Shown here: positions 45,953 to 56,246 of the stretch, one piece after another | How the letters are laid out: every line of letters starts with the position of its first letter | Position numbering within the stretch: the first letter of the stretch is position 1 | DNA from: Hanleya hanleyi | Lineage: Eukaryota > Mollusca > Polyplacophora > Lepidopleurida > Hanleyidae | Direction: 5' to 3' | DNA length: 64,000 nucleotides | Assembly: GCA_036873755.1 (NCBI GenBank) | Contig: JAVTVY010020354.1 | Span: 1-64,000 of the forward strand | The notes under the pieces: generated by a model | What the model was told of the DNA's origin: nothing | Database searches by the model: none | The model's input: the letters and a program-made list of their open reading frames with translations, nothing else | Position numbers and translations under genes: made by a program

Positions 45953-46333
45953 AATAATATATAGCCGTGATTATCCTCTTTGCACTTAAATTTGAGGCAG
46001 TCACGTGACAGAGGTCAAAGGTCATTGATTGCACTTGACCTGTATCCTTTCATCTTGTCTTTGACCTTGGATCATGTTTAGGCATGTTAGGGTTTTCCCC
46101 ATCACGTGCGGTATGACGTCACTTCCGGTCTGTGTGAATGGGGCCTGTGAACCTGATAGGACATGTACTGACCTGTCTGTGGGGTTTTTCCGTACAATGT
46201 CGTTCACTTTCGTGTGTTTTCGGTGCGAAGGGTACGTTCGGTGAGATGGGAACATGATAGGCCATGTACTGTCTGTGGGGTTTTTCCTTCCCCGCCAGAA
46301 TTTCGCTGTCGTCTGCTTGTCACGTGCCGAACA

Positions 46334-48840
46334 CCTGGCTCCCCGATTTGCAACATTGTTGCACGTTCGCTACAATGTTGCGGCATCGTGAACACCTGGT
46401 CTGGCGTCTGCGTGAGTGAGTTCACGTGCCGAATGCGATTAGGAGTGCATGTACGGACTTGTATGCCGTCCATTCATTTGAGTCGGGGACTTGGGGTCCC
46501 TACGGAAGGATTTTGCAAGTCATGGGTGGGTGTATGTAAAATGAGGATTTGTCTCGAAAATATAAAAAGCGGAACACGGACTTTACCTCTAAAATAGGGG
46601 AAAACCGCTATCAACTCTATCCCAAAGGGCTAATATCGGTCCCTGCCTTATCGGGTTCTGCCTGGAGTGAGTGTATGTAAAATTATGATTTGTCCCGAAA
46701 CTATATAAAGCGGAACACGGACTTTACACCTACAATAGAGGAACACTCCTATCAACCCTTTCCCAAAGGGCAAATATCGGTCCCTGGCTTATCGGGGCCT
46801 GCTAAGAGGGTGGGGGAGTGGGTGTATGTAAATTTAGGATTTGTCGCGAAACTATAAAAAGCGGAACACAGACTTTACCCCTACAATAGAGGAAAACTCC
46901 TATTAACCCTATCCCAAGGGGCAAATATCGCTCCCTGGCTTATCGGGGCCTACTGAGAGAGTGGGTGTATGTAAAATTAGGATTTGTCCCGAAAATATAA
47001 AAAGCCGAACACGGACTTTACCCCTACAATAGAGGAAAACTCCTATCAGCCCTATCCAAAAGGGCTAATATCAGTCCCCGGGCTTATCGGGGCCTGAGTG
47101 CATGGGTGGGTGCATGTAAAAGTTTCTCCAGAAAAAAATGTAAAAAAACGAAACACGGACTTTACCGCCCTAAACTAGGGGAAAACCCTATCAAGGGCGT
47201 ATATTGACTCCCATTGACATTTGACCTCCAGTATAGAGTGCGTATATTCACTACCATTGACCTTTGACCTCAAAAATTTGCATATCGTGACCTTTGACAG
47301 CCAATCAGAAGCGAGTATTTTGACCTCGTCTGACTGTATACATGTACTGACTTGGTTCTGGGGTTTTTCCATCACGGTTGTGCGCAGGTGTATGACGTCA
47401 CTTCCGGTCTGCGTGAATCGGGCGTGACCTATGGGATGCATGTACTGACTTGGTTCTGGGTATTTGCCATCACGGGGAGGTCACGTGATCAGTTCAAGGT
47501 CATATCCAGTATAGTGTGTGTATATTCACTACCATTGACCTTTGACCTCAAAAATTTGCATATCGTCACCTTTGACAGCCAATCAGAAGCGAGTATTTTG
47601 ACCTCGTCTGACTGTATGGAATGCATGTACTGACTTGGTTCTGGGGGTTTCCCATCATGCCGGGGACTTGGGGTCCCTACGGAAGGATTTTGCAAGTCAT
47701 GTGTGGGTGTATGTAAAAGGAGAATTTGTGCCGAAAATATAAAAAGCGGAACACGGACTTTACCGCTAAAATAGGGAAAAACTCCTATCCCAAAGGGCTA
47801 ATGTCGGTCCCTAGCTTATGGGAGAGTGGGGGAGTGGGTGTATGTAAAATTAGGATTTGTCCCGAAAATATAAAAAGCGGAACACGGACTTTACCGCTAA
47901 AATAGGGAAAAACTCCTATCCCAAAGGGCTAATATCGGTCCCTAGCTTATGGGAGAGTGGGGGAGTGGGTGTATGTAAAATTAGGATTTGTCCCGAAAAT
48001 ATAAAAAGCGGAACACAGACTTTATCCCTACAATAGAGGAAAACACCTATCAACCCTATCCAAAAGGGCTAATATCGGTTCCCGGGATCATCGGGGCCTG
48101 GGTGCATGGGTGGGTGCATGTAAAATCAGGATTTTCTCGGAAAATATAAAAAAAACGGAACATGCACTTTACATTCATCAGTACGAGAAATAGCGATAGT
48201 GGACATTTTGGGGCATTGAAGGAAGGTATTTGGGGTGGAGAGGGACCATCCTTGGTCCGAATGCGTCGAGTGAGGTGTCATCTTGTAGCAACGCCCGCCA
48301 CCGCCAAGCTCAATGCTTCAACGCCCTGGTGAAATATCTCAGAAGCTCTGATTTTCTAGATATTCCATGGAATTGTCACAAATTTTTCGAAATGCAGTGA
48401 CGTCCGTCGTTACGCCTTAACAAACCGGAGAGAGAACAACAACAAGGATGACACATGAGAGAACAACAAAAACAATAAGTTTTTTTTCATGTAGTTTATT
48501 TTCCCCAATGTTACATCATACCCACGCTGGGGGAGCCGCGTTGGGTTTGTTTACAACGCAAAAAACTCTTGCCCAATCAGAGGGTACCATTTGCATCTGT
48601 TATATTCCTTCTTGTCCGTTAGATGTGTTTTCGGCTGCTCTTGTCTGTCGCCATTTCAGAAAGTTTCATCTTCGGCCATGTTCCCTCTGAACCATTTGTT
48701 CTAATCATCGTCGGGCAGGTCAGGATACTGTTGAGGTAACATATCCTCAGATAGTTGTTTGCGCATTCTGAGTATCTATCAGTGCATGGGTGAATACATT
48801 CATCCGATGGGAAGATTCCGTAATTTGGTCACGAAAAACA
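46334..48840 (+). repeat. Tandem duplication unit 1 (2507 bp)
   Basis: Starts CCTGGCTCCCCGATTTGCAA. It contains six or seven units of about 150-160 bp with GTATGTAAAATTAGGATTTG, then AATATAAAAAGCGGAACACG. Also present are CATTGACCTTTGACCTC repeats and TGACGTCACTTCCGGTC. No gene; apparent ORFs repeat between units. Nearly identical to the next unit. Confidence 0.85.
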
Positions 48841-51347
48841 CCTGGCTCCCCGATTTGCAACATTGTTGCACGTTCGCTACAATGTTGCGGCATCGTGAAC
48901 ACCTGGTCTGGCGTCTGCGTGAGTGAGTTCACGTGCCGAATGCGATTAGGAGTGCATGTACGGACTTGTATGCCGTCCATTCATTTGAGTCGGGGACTTG
49001 GGATCCCTACGGAAGGATTTTGCAAGTCATGGGTGGGTGTATGTAAAATGAGGATTTGTCTCGAAAATATAAAAAGCGGAACACGGACTTTACCTCTAAA
49101 ATAGGGAAAAACCGCTATCAACTCTATCCCAAAGGGCTAATATCGGTCCCTGCCTTATCGGGTTCTGCCTGGAGTGAGTGTATGTAAAATTATGATTTGT
49201 CCCGAAACTATATAAAGCGGAACACGGACTTTACACCTACAATAGAGGAACACTCCTATCAACCCTTTCCCAAAGGGCAAATATCGGTCCCTGGCTTATC
49301 GGGGCCTGCTGAGAGGGTGGGGGAGTGGGTGTATGTAAATTTAGGATTTGTTGCGAAACTATAAAAAGCGGAACACAGACTTTACCCCTACAATAGAGGA
49401 AAACTCCTATTAACCCTATCCCAAGGGGCAAATATCGGTCCCTGGCTTATCGGGGCCTGCTGAGAGAGTGGGTGTATGTAAAATTAGGATTTGTCCCGAA
49501 AATATAAAAAGCCGAACACGGACTTTACCCCTACAATAGAGGAAAACTCCTATCAGCTCTATCCAAAAGGGCTAATATCAGTCCCCGAGCTTATCGGGGC
49601 CTGAGTGCATGGGTGGGTGCATGTAAAAGTTTCTCCAGAAAAAAATATAAAAAAACGAAACACGGACTTTACCGCCCTAAACTAGGGGAAAACCCTAGCA
49701 AGGGCGTATATTGACTCCCATTGACATTTGACCTCCAGTATAGAGTGCGTATATTCACTACCATTGACCTTTGACCTCAAAAATTTGCATATCGTGACCT
49801 TTGACAGCCAATCAGAAGCGAGTATTTTGACCTCGTCTGACTGTATACATGTACTGACTTGGTTCTGGGGTTTTTCCATCACGGTTGTGCGCAGGTGTAT
49901 GACGTCACTTCCGGTCTGCGTGAATCGGGCGTGACCTATGGGATGCATGTACTGACTTGGTTCTGGGTATTTGCGATCACGGGGAGGTCACGTGATCAGT
50001 TCAAGGTCATTTCCAGTATAGTGTGTGTATATTCACTACCATTGACCTTTGACCTCAAAAATTTGCATATCGTCACCTTTGACAGCCAATCAGAAGCGAG
50101 TATTTTGACCTCGTCTGACTGTATGGAATGCATGTACTGACTTGGTTCTGGGGGTTTTCCATCATGCCGGGGACTTGGGGTCCCTGCGGAAGGATTTTGC
50201 AAGTCATGTGTGGGTGTATGTAAAAGGAGAATTTGTGCCGAAAATATAAAAAGCGGAACACGGATTTTACCGCTAAAATAGGGAAAAACTCCTATCCCAA
50301 AGGGCTAATGTCGGTCCCTAGCTTATGGGAGAGTGGGGGAGTGGGTGTATGTAAAATTAGGATTTGTCCCGAAAATATAAAAAGCGGAACACGGACTTTA
50401 CCGCTAAAATAGGGAAAAACTCCTATCCCAAAGGGCTAATATCGGTCCCTAGCTTATGGGAGAGTGGGGGAGTGGGTGTATGTAAAATTAGGATTTGTCC
50501 CGAAAATATAAAAAGCGGAACACAGACTTTATCCCTACAATAGAGGAAAACACCTATCAACCCTATCCAAAAGGGCTAATATCGGTTCCCGGGCTCATCG
50601 GGGCCTGGGTGCATGGGTGGGTGCATGTAAAATCAGGATTTTCTCGGAAAATATAAAAAAAACGGAACATGCACTTTACATTCATCAGTACGAGAAGTAG
50701 CGATAGTGGACATTTTGGGGCATTGAAGGAAGGTATTTGGGGTGGAGAGGGACCATCCTTGGTCCGAATGCGTCGAGTGAGGTGTCATCTTGTAGCAACG
50801 CCCGCCACCGCCAAGCTCAATGCTTCAACGCCCTGGTGAAATATCTCAGAAGCTCTGATTTTCTAGATATTCCATGGAATTGTCACAAATTTTTCGAAAT
50901 GCAGTGACGTCCGTCGTTACGCCTTAACAAACCGGAGAGAGAACAACAACAAGGATGACACATGACAGAACAACAAAAACAATAAGTTTTTTTTCATGTA
51001 GTTTATTTTCCCCAATGTTACATCATACCCACGCTGGGGGAGCCGCGTTGGGTTTGTTTACAACGCAAAAAACTCTTGCCCAATCAGAGGGTACCATTTG
51101 CATCTGTTATATTCCTTCTTGTCCGTTAGATGTGTTTTCGGCTGCTCTTGTCTGTCGCCATTTCAGAAAGTTTCATCTTCGGCCATGTTCGCTCTGAACC
51201 ATTTGTTCTAATCATCGTCGGGCAGGTCAGGATACTGTTGAGGTAACATATCCTCAGATAGTTGTTTGCGCATTCTAAGTATCTATCAGTGCATGGGTGA
51301 ATACATTCATCCGATGGGAAGATTCCGTAATTTGATCACGAAAAACG
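48841..51347 (+). repeat. Tandem duplication unit 2 (2507 bp)
   Basis: Direct copy of 46334-48840 at a constant offset of 2507 bp with only scattered single-base differences by eye, so the duplication is recent. The right palindromic arm holds only one, partly deleted, counterpart (56240-58170). Confidence 0.85.
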
Positions 51348-52230
51348 TGACAGTGGTCATCCTCTCCACTATCCACTTGGTGTTGGGGCGTTGTTGTTGG
51401 GCCCATTCCAAGGGATCCAAATGGGTCACTTGGAGCAGCATCGTCTCTAGTGACGCCCGGTTAATGATGGTAAACGGTTGGTCAAATACCCGGAAGTTAC
51501 TGCTCGGGTAAAAGTATCGGACTTGGCCTGTCTCCTTATGCTGTAGTACATAACCAAACGCCAGATTTAATTTGAAGGACGTAGCTTGGTCATTGAAGAT
51601 GGCTTCCACGTAGCTGCATAGACGGGCGAGGTTGGTCAGACGGAAATTGTAGATATCTTGAATAGGGCGATGACGGTGGAAACAGTGCCGTATCATGGGC
51701 CAATGGCGCCGATAGATGTCACTCACTGGATGGGCGTCCTATAAGAGATCGCTGGGAACATCCACCGCATCTTCCAGAAAATGTTCGATGTCGTCAGGCG
51801 TATGACTCGAAACCGTAACGCTGGGGTCCGGCTGGATATCCAGACCCTCATGGTCTGTGGATATAGCCGAGCTCTCCGTGATCGCATCACCAGTGGAATT
51901 CGTCTCCCCGGGTTCATCTTCACTGGGTCTGACCTTCCGCGGCTCCACTTTAGTGGAAAGTTGTTGCCCAAACCGTAGAGACGGGGCATGAATCAAACGT
52001 TGGTGCTGTTTTAACCGACTGGGTCGTTTGAAGAGTCGACCACAATCGTTACATTGTACCGTCGCACCCTCGTGGAGTGCCCTCTCATGGCGCAGTAAAT
52101 TATCCTCCCGATTGAATGACCGTTCGCAGATTATACAAGTATACCGTGCATCGTTGTGGGTGGAGGCCTCGTGGCGTCGTAAACTTTCTATATGAGTAAA
52201 CTGCTTCTGGCAAGTTGTGCAAGATAACAT
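51307..52230 (-). CDS. Zinc-finger / unknown-domain gene A, with in-frame TAG
   Basis: Minus-strand frame of 308 codons from ATG at 52230, read through one TAG at 51739-51741. Residues 1-80 hold three C2H2 fingers (CTTCQKQFTHIESLRRH, YTCIICERSFNREDNLLRHE, VQCNDCGRLFKRPSRLKQHQ). Residues 80-163 are an acidic Ser/Thr-rich linker. After the TAG comes a domain of about 140 residues: YRRHWPMIRHCFHRHRP, VEAIFNDQ, FKLNLAFGYVLQH, QVRYFYPSSN, DPLEWAQQQRPNTKWIVERM and TFFVIKL, ending LPIG. TATAAGAG at 52276 and CCCGGATG motifs lie just upstream. The product is nuclear and DNA-binding by inference; the domain is unnamed to me. The TAG could end a real 163-residue protein or mark decay. Confidence 0.65.
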
Positions 52231-52275
52231 GTCGGCTGTGGATCTGGAAATGATGAAGGCCGTAACAATTCTGGC

Positions 52276-52283
52276 TCTTATAG
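52276..52283 (-). promoter_or_regulatory. TATA box of gene A
   Basis: TATAAGAG on the minus strand, about 46 nt upstream of the gene A ATG. The same box in the same context precedes the zinc-finger stub near 53175. CCCGGATG motifs follow at about 52298 and 52331. Confidence 0.5.
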
Positions 52284-52643
52284 TCCAACATAGAAGTACC
52301 CGGATGTAGGTGCGGACGTGAGCGACAAGAACCCGGATGTAAAAGTGCCCGCATGTTCAATTCGCTTCGTCCACCGGAAAATCTCCTCTCTCCTCGTGCA
52401 AAGATCACACCCGGCCAAGGGTACACCTACAAGGCAGGTCAGGCGTCGCTGGCGATGGTAGCGGAGATCTCCGGGCTCTCCCCTGGTTGAGCTGTAACCC
52501 ACACTGAAGAAATCATCAATCATTTCCATAGTTATGGGCGGGTATCTTTTGGTAACTCTTTTGCGGAGTCGAGCGGGAACCGCCACCTTTTCGTCAATCT
52601 TCAACGATTGCGCATCTGCCTTGAAATTGGCTGGCTTTTCCAT
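52278..52643 (-). CDS. Hypothetical small protein upstream of gene A
   Basis: 121-codon minus-strand ORF from ATG at 52643 (MEKPANFKADAQSLKIDEKV; basic, with LRKRVTKRYPPITMEMIDDF). It ends 48 nt before the gene A start and overlaps its putative promoter. TATAAATA at 52699-52706 lies about 56 nt upstream of the ATG, which argues for transcription. I recognise no domain, and only the first 60 residues look protein-like. It may be a first exon or a chance ORF. Confidence 0.3.
   Translation of the reverse strand: MEKPANFKADAQSLKIDEKVAVPARLRKRVTKRYPPITMEMIDDFFSVGYSSTRGEPGDLRYHRQRRLTCLVGVPLAGCDLCTRREEIFRWTKRIEHAGTFTSGFLSLTSAPTSGYFYVGL
52290..52350 (-). promoter_or_regulatory. CCCGGATGT motifs upstream of gene A
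   Basis: TACCCGGATGTAGG and AACCCGGATGTAAA on the plus strand, directly upstream of the gene A TATA box. Same motif as in elements 1 and 2. Confidence 0.5.
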
Positions 52644-53024
52644 TTGATCGGGTCTGGTACAGGTTGTGAGAAATGTACATCTAACATGCGGGTTTCCGTA
52701 TTTATAGTTAGAGGCAAGGTGACCATCCTATCGACCAATCAGAAGCCATCATTTCAGAAAGTTTAATCTTCGTTCAGTGTAACCTAAACGTCTTCGGGCA
52801 ATCCATGATACTGAAGCTCGAAGCTCTTACTTCTCTCATTCAACACTGAGATCAATCTCCTTTGGCTCTTCAATTTGCGGCGGCGAATCGACCTCCATGG
52901 GTTCTTCTATTCTCAGATGCATTCCTATAGAAACTAAAATATCCGGTCTCGAGAGTAGCGAGCGTGATCCGTGTATGACATTTCGGTGACGTCTCAATTG
53001 ACTGGGATGCTTAAAGTCTATATC

Positions 53025-53129
53025 TCAATCCGCACATGTATGCATGTGTACTCCGTGGCGTGCACGTGTGTGACAACGCAAACTGTCCAGGCGATGAAAG
53101 CGCTTCGAGCAAGTTGTGCAAGAGAACAT
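53025..53129 (-). pseudogene. Zinc-finger gene stub (left arm)
   Basis: ATG at 53129, then MFSCTTCSKRFHRLDSLRCH, one C2H2 finger start, HTCAD and a stop. The TATAAGAG and CCCGATG upstream context equals gene A. Its mirror partner begins at 55743. Truncated. Confidence 0.6.
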
Positions 53130-53313
53130 ATCGGCTGTGGATCTGGAAATGATGAATGCCGTAAAAATTCCGGCTCTTATAGGCCAACATAGGAGTACCC
53201 GATGCTCTACAGTCAGGGATGCACAAGAACCCACCCGCCGTCAACGATCAGCGTATAGACATATAGAGTATGTATGGCATGTTATGGTATTCATCAGTGC
53301 ATGCCTGAAGCAT

Positions 53314-54209
53314 TCAGCCTACCGTGTAGTCGGTCAGCTTGGTAACGAAAAACGTGACATTGGTCATCCTCTCTACGACCCATTGGGTGTTGGGGCGTTG
53401 TTGTTGGGCCCATTCCAAGGGATCCACGGTGTCCAGTTTCTCCAGCATCGTCTCTAGCGACGTCTTATCCGTGATGGTAAACGGTTGGTCAAATATCCAG
53501 ATACTACTGCTCGGGTAGAAGTATCGGACTTGGTCTGCCTCCTTATGCTGTAGCACATAACCAAACGCCAGATTCAACTTGAAGGCCGTACTTTGATCGT
53601 TGAAGATGGCTTCCACGTAGCTGCGTAGATGGGCGAGATCGGTCAGTCGGAAATTGGAGATATCTTGAATAGGCCGATGACGGTGGAAGCAGTGCCGGAT
53701 CATGGGCCAATGGCGCCGATAGATGTCACTCACTGGATGATCGTCGTGTAATAGATCGCTAGGAACATTTATGGGTTCGTCCGCGAAGTGTACTTTGCCC
53801 TCTACGTCGTACAAAATCTGGCTCAAGTCTTGTCGTCGGAATTTGACTGTTGAATTAGGGCGACATCATCATCATCGCCCCTCATGCGATGGGTGGAAGC
53901 TCCCTCTGTCTCGATACTGGTGCCTACGGGCTTCTCTACCAGCAAACGTGGCTGCGGAAGAGGATGTCGTGTACGCTGGTGTCGCAGCAACTGACTGGTC
54001 AGTTTGAAAAGCCGACCACATTTTTCGCATGGACGCTTGGGTGGCCCATGAATTGAACGTTTATGGCGCTGTAAATGATACGGGCGCTGAAACGACAGTA
54101 TACATATCGTACAGCTATACCGGGCGGTTCCGTCGTGCTTGGTAGCCTCATGGCGGCGTAAGTCGTGCAGACGAGTGAATGATTTGGAGCACGTAGTACA
54201 AGTGAACAT
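53314..54209 (-). pseudogene. Zinc-finger / unknown-domain gene B, one frameshift
   Basis: Minus strand, ATG at 54209. Residues 1-90 form three C2H2 fingers (CTTCSKSFTRLHDLRRH, YSCTICILSFQRPYHLQRHK, CEKCGRLFKLTSQLLRHQ), followed by a linker with an aspartate run. At about 53824 a single C present in the mirrored B' copy is missing, ending the first frame just after NSDDKT. The second frame, 53826-53314, carries the whole domain (DVEGKVHFADEP, VSDIYRRHWPMIRHCF, VEAIFNDQSTAFKLNLAFGY, QVRYFYPSS, DPLEWAQQQRPNTQWVVERM, TFFVTKLTDYTVG). Its TATA region at 54253-54262 is degenerate (TATAACAGGG). Probably inactivated. Confidence 0.75.
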
Positions 54210-54330
54210 CTTGGTGGTTGACAGAGTATTTGATGAAACAGCCAGACTGCTTCCCTGTTATAGAACGCTAGCTGGTCATCTATTTTTAGCACACTCAGTT
54301 CAACTACTCCCAAGTCCAGGCCCTGTTTGA

Positions 54331-54500
54331 CTAGTGTTTGACAGTATAGCCCTGTTTGATCAGTGTTTGATTGTATAGCCCTCTTTGTTGGTAAAAAGTG
54401 GTTGGTGGTATAATCACAGTACTCGTATGGAAGATGGGGGAACGAAGGGGGAAACCCACTGGAAAACCCGGATGTTGACAAGGTCCCGGATGTAAAATCC
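54331..54500. repeat. Palindrome axis and CCCGGATGT motifs
   Basis: The symmetry centre of the B/B' pair is near 54431 (54139-54330 and 54532-54723 mirror each other). AACCCGGATGTTGACAAGG and TCCCGGATGTAAAATCC (54465-54500) sit beside the axis. GCCCTGTTTGA(C/T) is duplicated within the spacer. Confidence 0.6.
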
Positions 54501-54623
54501 ACTGCCCATACATACACACGCGCGCGCGCGCAACGCGGTTCAGTTGTACACCAGTACATCTTGGGCCTCGACTTGGGAGTAGTTGAACTGAGTGTGCTAA
54601 AAATAGATCACCAGGTAGCGTGC

Positions 54624-54633
54624 TATAAAAGGG
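54624..54633 (+). promoter_or_regulatory. TATA box of gene B'
   Basis: TATAAAAGGG about 60 nt before the zinc-finger coding region; identical in context to 8696-8705 and 9896-9905. Confidence 0.65.
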
Positions 54634-54640
54634 AAGCGAT

Positions 54641-55549
54641 CTGTCTGTTTCATCAGAAACTTGTACTACGTGCTCCAAATCATTCACTCGTCTGCACGAC
54701 TTGCGCCGCCATGAGGCTACCAAGCACGACGGAACCGCCCGGTATAGCTGTACGATATGTACACTGTCGTTTCAGCGCCCGGATCATTTACAGCCCCATA
54801 AACGTTCAATTCATGGGCCACCCAAGCGTCCATGCGAAAAATGTGGTCGGCTTTTCAAACTGACCAGTCACTTGCTGCGACACCAACGCACACGACACCC
54901 TCTTCCGCAGCCACGTTTGCTGGTAGAGAAGCCCATAGGCACCAGTATCGAGACAGAGGGAGCTTCCACCCATCGCATGAGGGGCGATGATGATGATGTC
55001 GCCCTAATTCAACAGTCAAATTCCGACGACAAGACCTTGAGCCAGATTGTGTACGACGTAGAGGGCAAAGTACACTTCGCGGACGAACCCATAAATGTTC
55101 CTAGCGATCTATTACACGACGATCATCCAGTGAGTGACATCTATCGGCGCCATTGGCCTATGATCCGGCACTGCTTCCACCGTCATCGGCCTATTCAAGA
55201 TATCTACAATTTCCAACTGACCGACCTCGCCCATCTACGCAGCTACGTGGAAGCCATCTTCAACGATCAAAGTACGACCTTCAAGTTGTATCTGGCGTTT
55301 GGTTATGTGCTACAGCATAAGGAGGCAGACCAAGTCCGATACTTCTACCCGAGCAGTAGCATCCGGGTATTTGACCAACCGTTTACCATCACGGATAAGA
55401 CGTCGCTAGAGACGATGCTGGAGAAACTGGACACCGTGGACCCCTTGGAATGGGCCCAACAACAACGCCCCAACACCCAGTGTGTCGTAGAGAGGATGAC
55501 CAATGTCACGTTATTCGTTACCAAACTGACCGACTACACCGTAGGCTGA
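54641..55549 (+). CDS. Zinc-finger / unknown-domain gene B' (start codon deleted)
   Basis: Plus-strand mirror of gene B with a continuous frame to TGA at 55547-55549. It has three C2H2 fingers (CTTCSKSFTRLHDLRRHEAT, YSCTICTLSFQRPDHLQPHK, CEKCGRLFKLTSHLLRHQRT). The second finger's first zinc His is kept in HLQPH. An acidic linker and the complete C-terminal domain follow, ending TDYTVG. Compared with gene B, a leader segment of about 25 bp including the ATG is missing at 54660. The first remaining in-frame Met is at 54701, inside finger 1, so a translated product would lose that finger. The domain frame is the only B-type copy without a shift, hence the CDS call. Confidence 0.65.
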   Translation: MSVSSETCTTCSKSFTRLHDLRRHEATKHDGTARYSCTICTLSFQRPDHLQPHKRSIHGPPKRPCEKCGRLFKLTSHLLRHQRTRHPLPQPRLLVEKPIGTSIETEGASTHRMRGDDDDVALIQQSNSDDKTLSQIVYDVEGKVHFADEPINVPSDLLHDDHPVSDIYRRHWPMIRHCFHRHRPIQDIYNFQLTDLAHLRSYVEAIFNDQSTTFKLYLAFGYVLQHKEADQVRYFYPSSSIRVFDQPFTITDKTSLETMLEKLDTVDPLEWAQQQRPNTQCVVERMTNVTLFVTKLTDYTVG

Positions 55550-55742
55550 ATGTTTCAGGCATGCACTGATGAATACCATAACATGCCATACATACTCTAT
55601 ATGTCTATACGCTGATCGTTGACGGCGGCAACGCTAGGTGGGTTCTTGTACATCCCTGACTGTAGAACATCGGATACTCCTATGTTGGCCTATAAGAGCC
55701 GGAATTTTTACGGCATTCATTATTTCCAGATCCACAGCCAAT

Positions 55743-56246
55743 ATGTTCTCTTGCACAACTTGCTCGAAGCGCTTTCATCGCCTGGACAGTTTGCGTTGTC
55801 ACACACGTGCACGCCACGGAGTACCCATGCATACATGTGCGGATTGTGAATTGGCCCATGATACGGCACTGTTTTCACCATCATCACCCTATTCAAGGTA
55901 TCTACAATTTCCGCCTGACCAACCTCGTCCGTCTATGCAGCTACGTGGAAGCCATCTTCAATGACCAAGCTACGTCCTTCAAATTAAATCTGGCGTTTGG
56001 TTATGTACTACAGCATAGGAGACAGGCCAAGTCCGATACTTTTACCCGAGCAGTAACTTCCGGGTATTTGGCCAACCGTTTACCATCATTAACCGAGCGT
56101 CGCTAGAGACGATGCTGGACCAAGTGGACCAAGTGGATCCCTTGGAATGGGTCCAACAACAACGCCCCAACACCAAGTGGATAGTGGAGAGGATGACCAA
56201 TGTCACGTTTTTCGTGACCAAATTACGGAATCTTCCCATCGGATGA
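55743..56246 (+). pseudogene. Fused zinc-finger stub and A-type domain (right arm)
   Basis: Starts MFSCTTCSKRFHRLDSLRCH like 53129, then at about 55848 jumps by deletion into the middle of the A-type domain (WPMIRHCFHHHHPIQGIYNF), in another frame. A second shift follows near 56020 before DPLEWVQQQRPNTKWIVERM and the LPIG end. This is the mirrored counterpart of the gene A/stub region on the left, with the intervening sequence lost. Confidence 0.7.

Noticed and set aside
46204..46473. 89-codon ORF repeated at 48747-48980 and 58019-58354
   Set aside because: Repeats because the DNA is duplicated; reading frames are not preserved between copies as expected for a gene.
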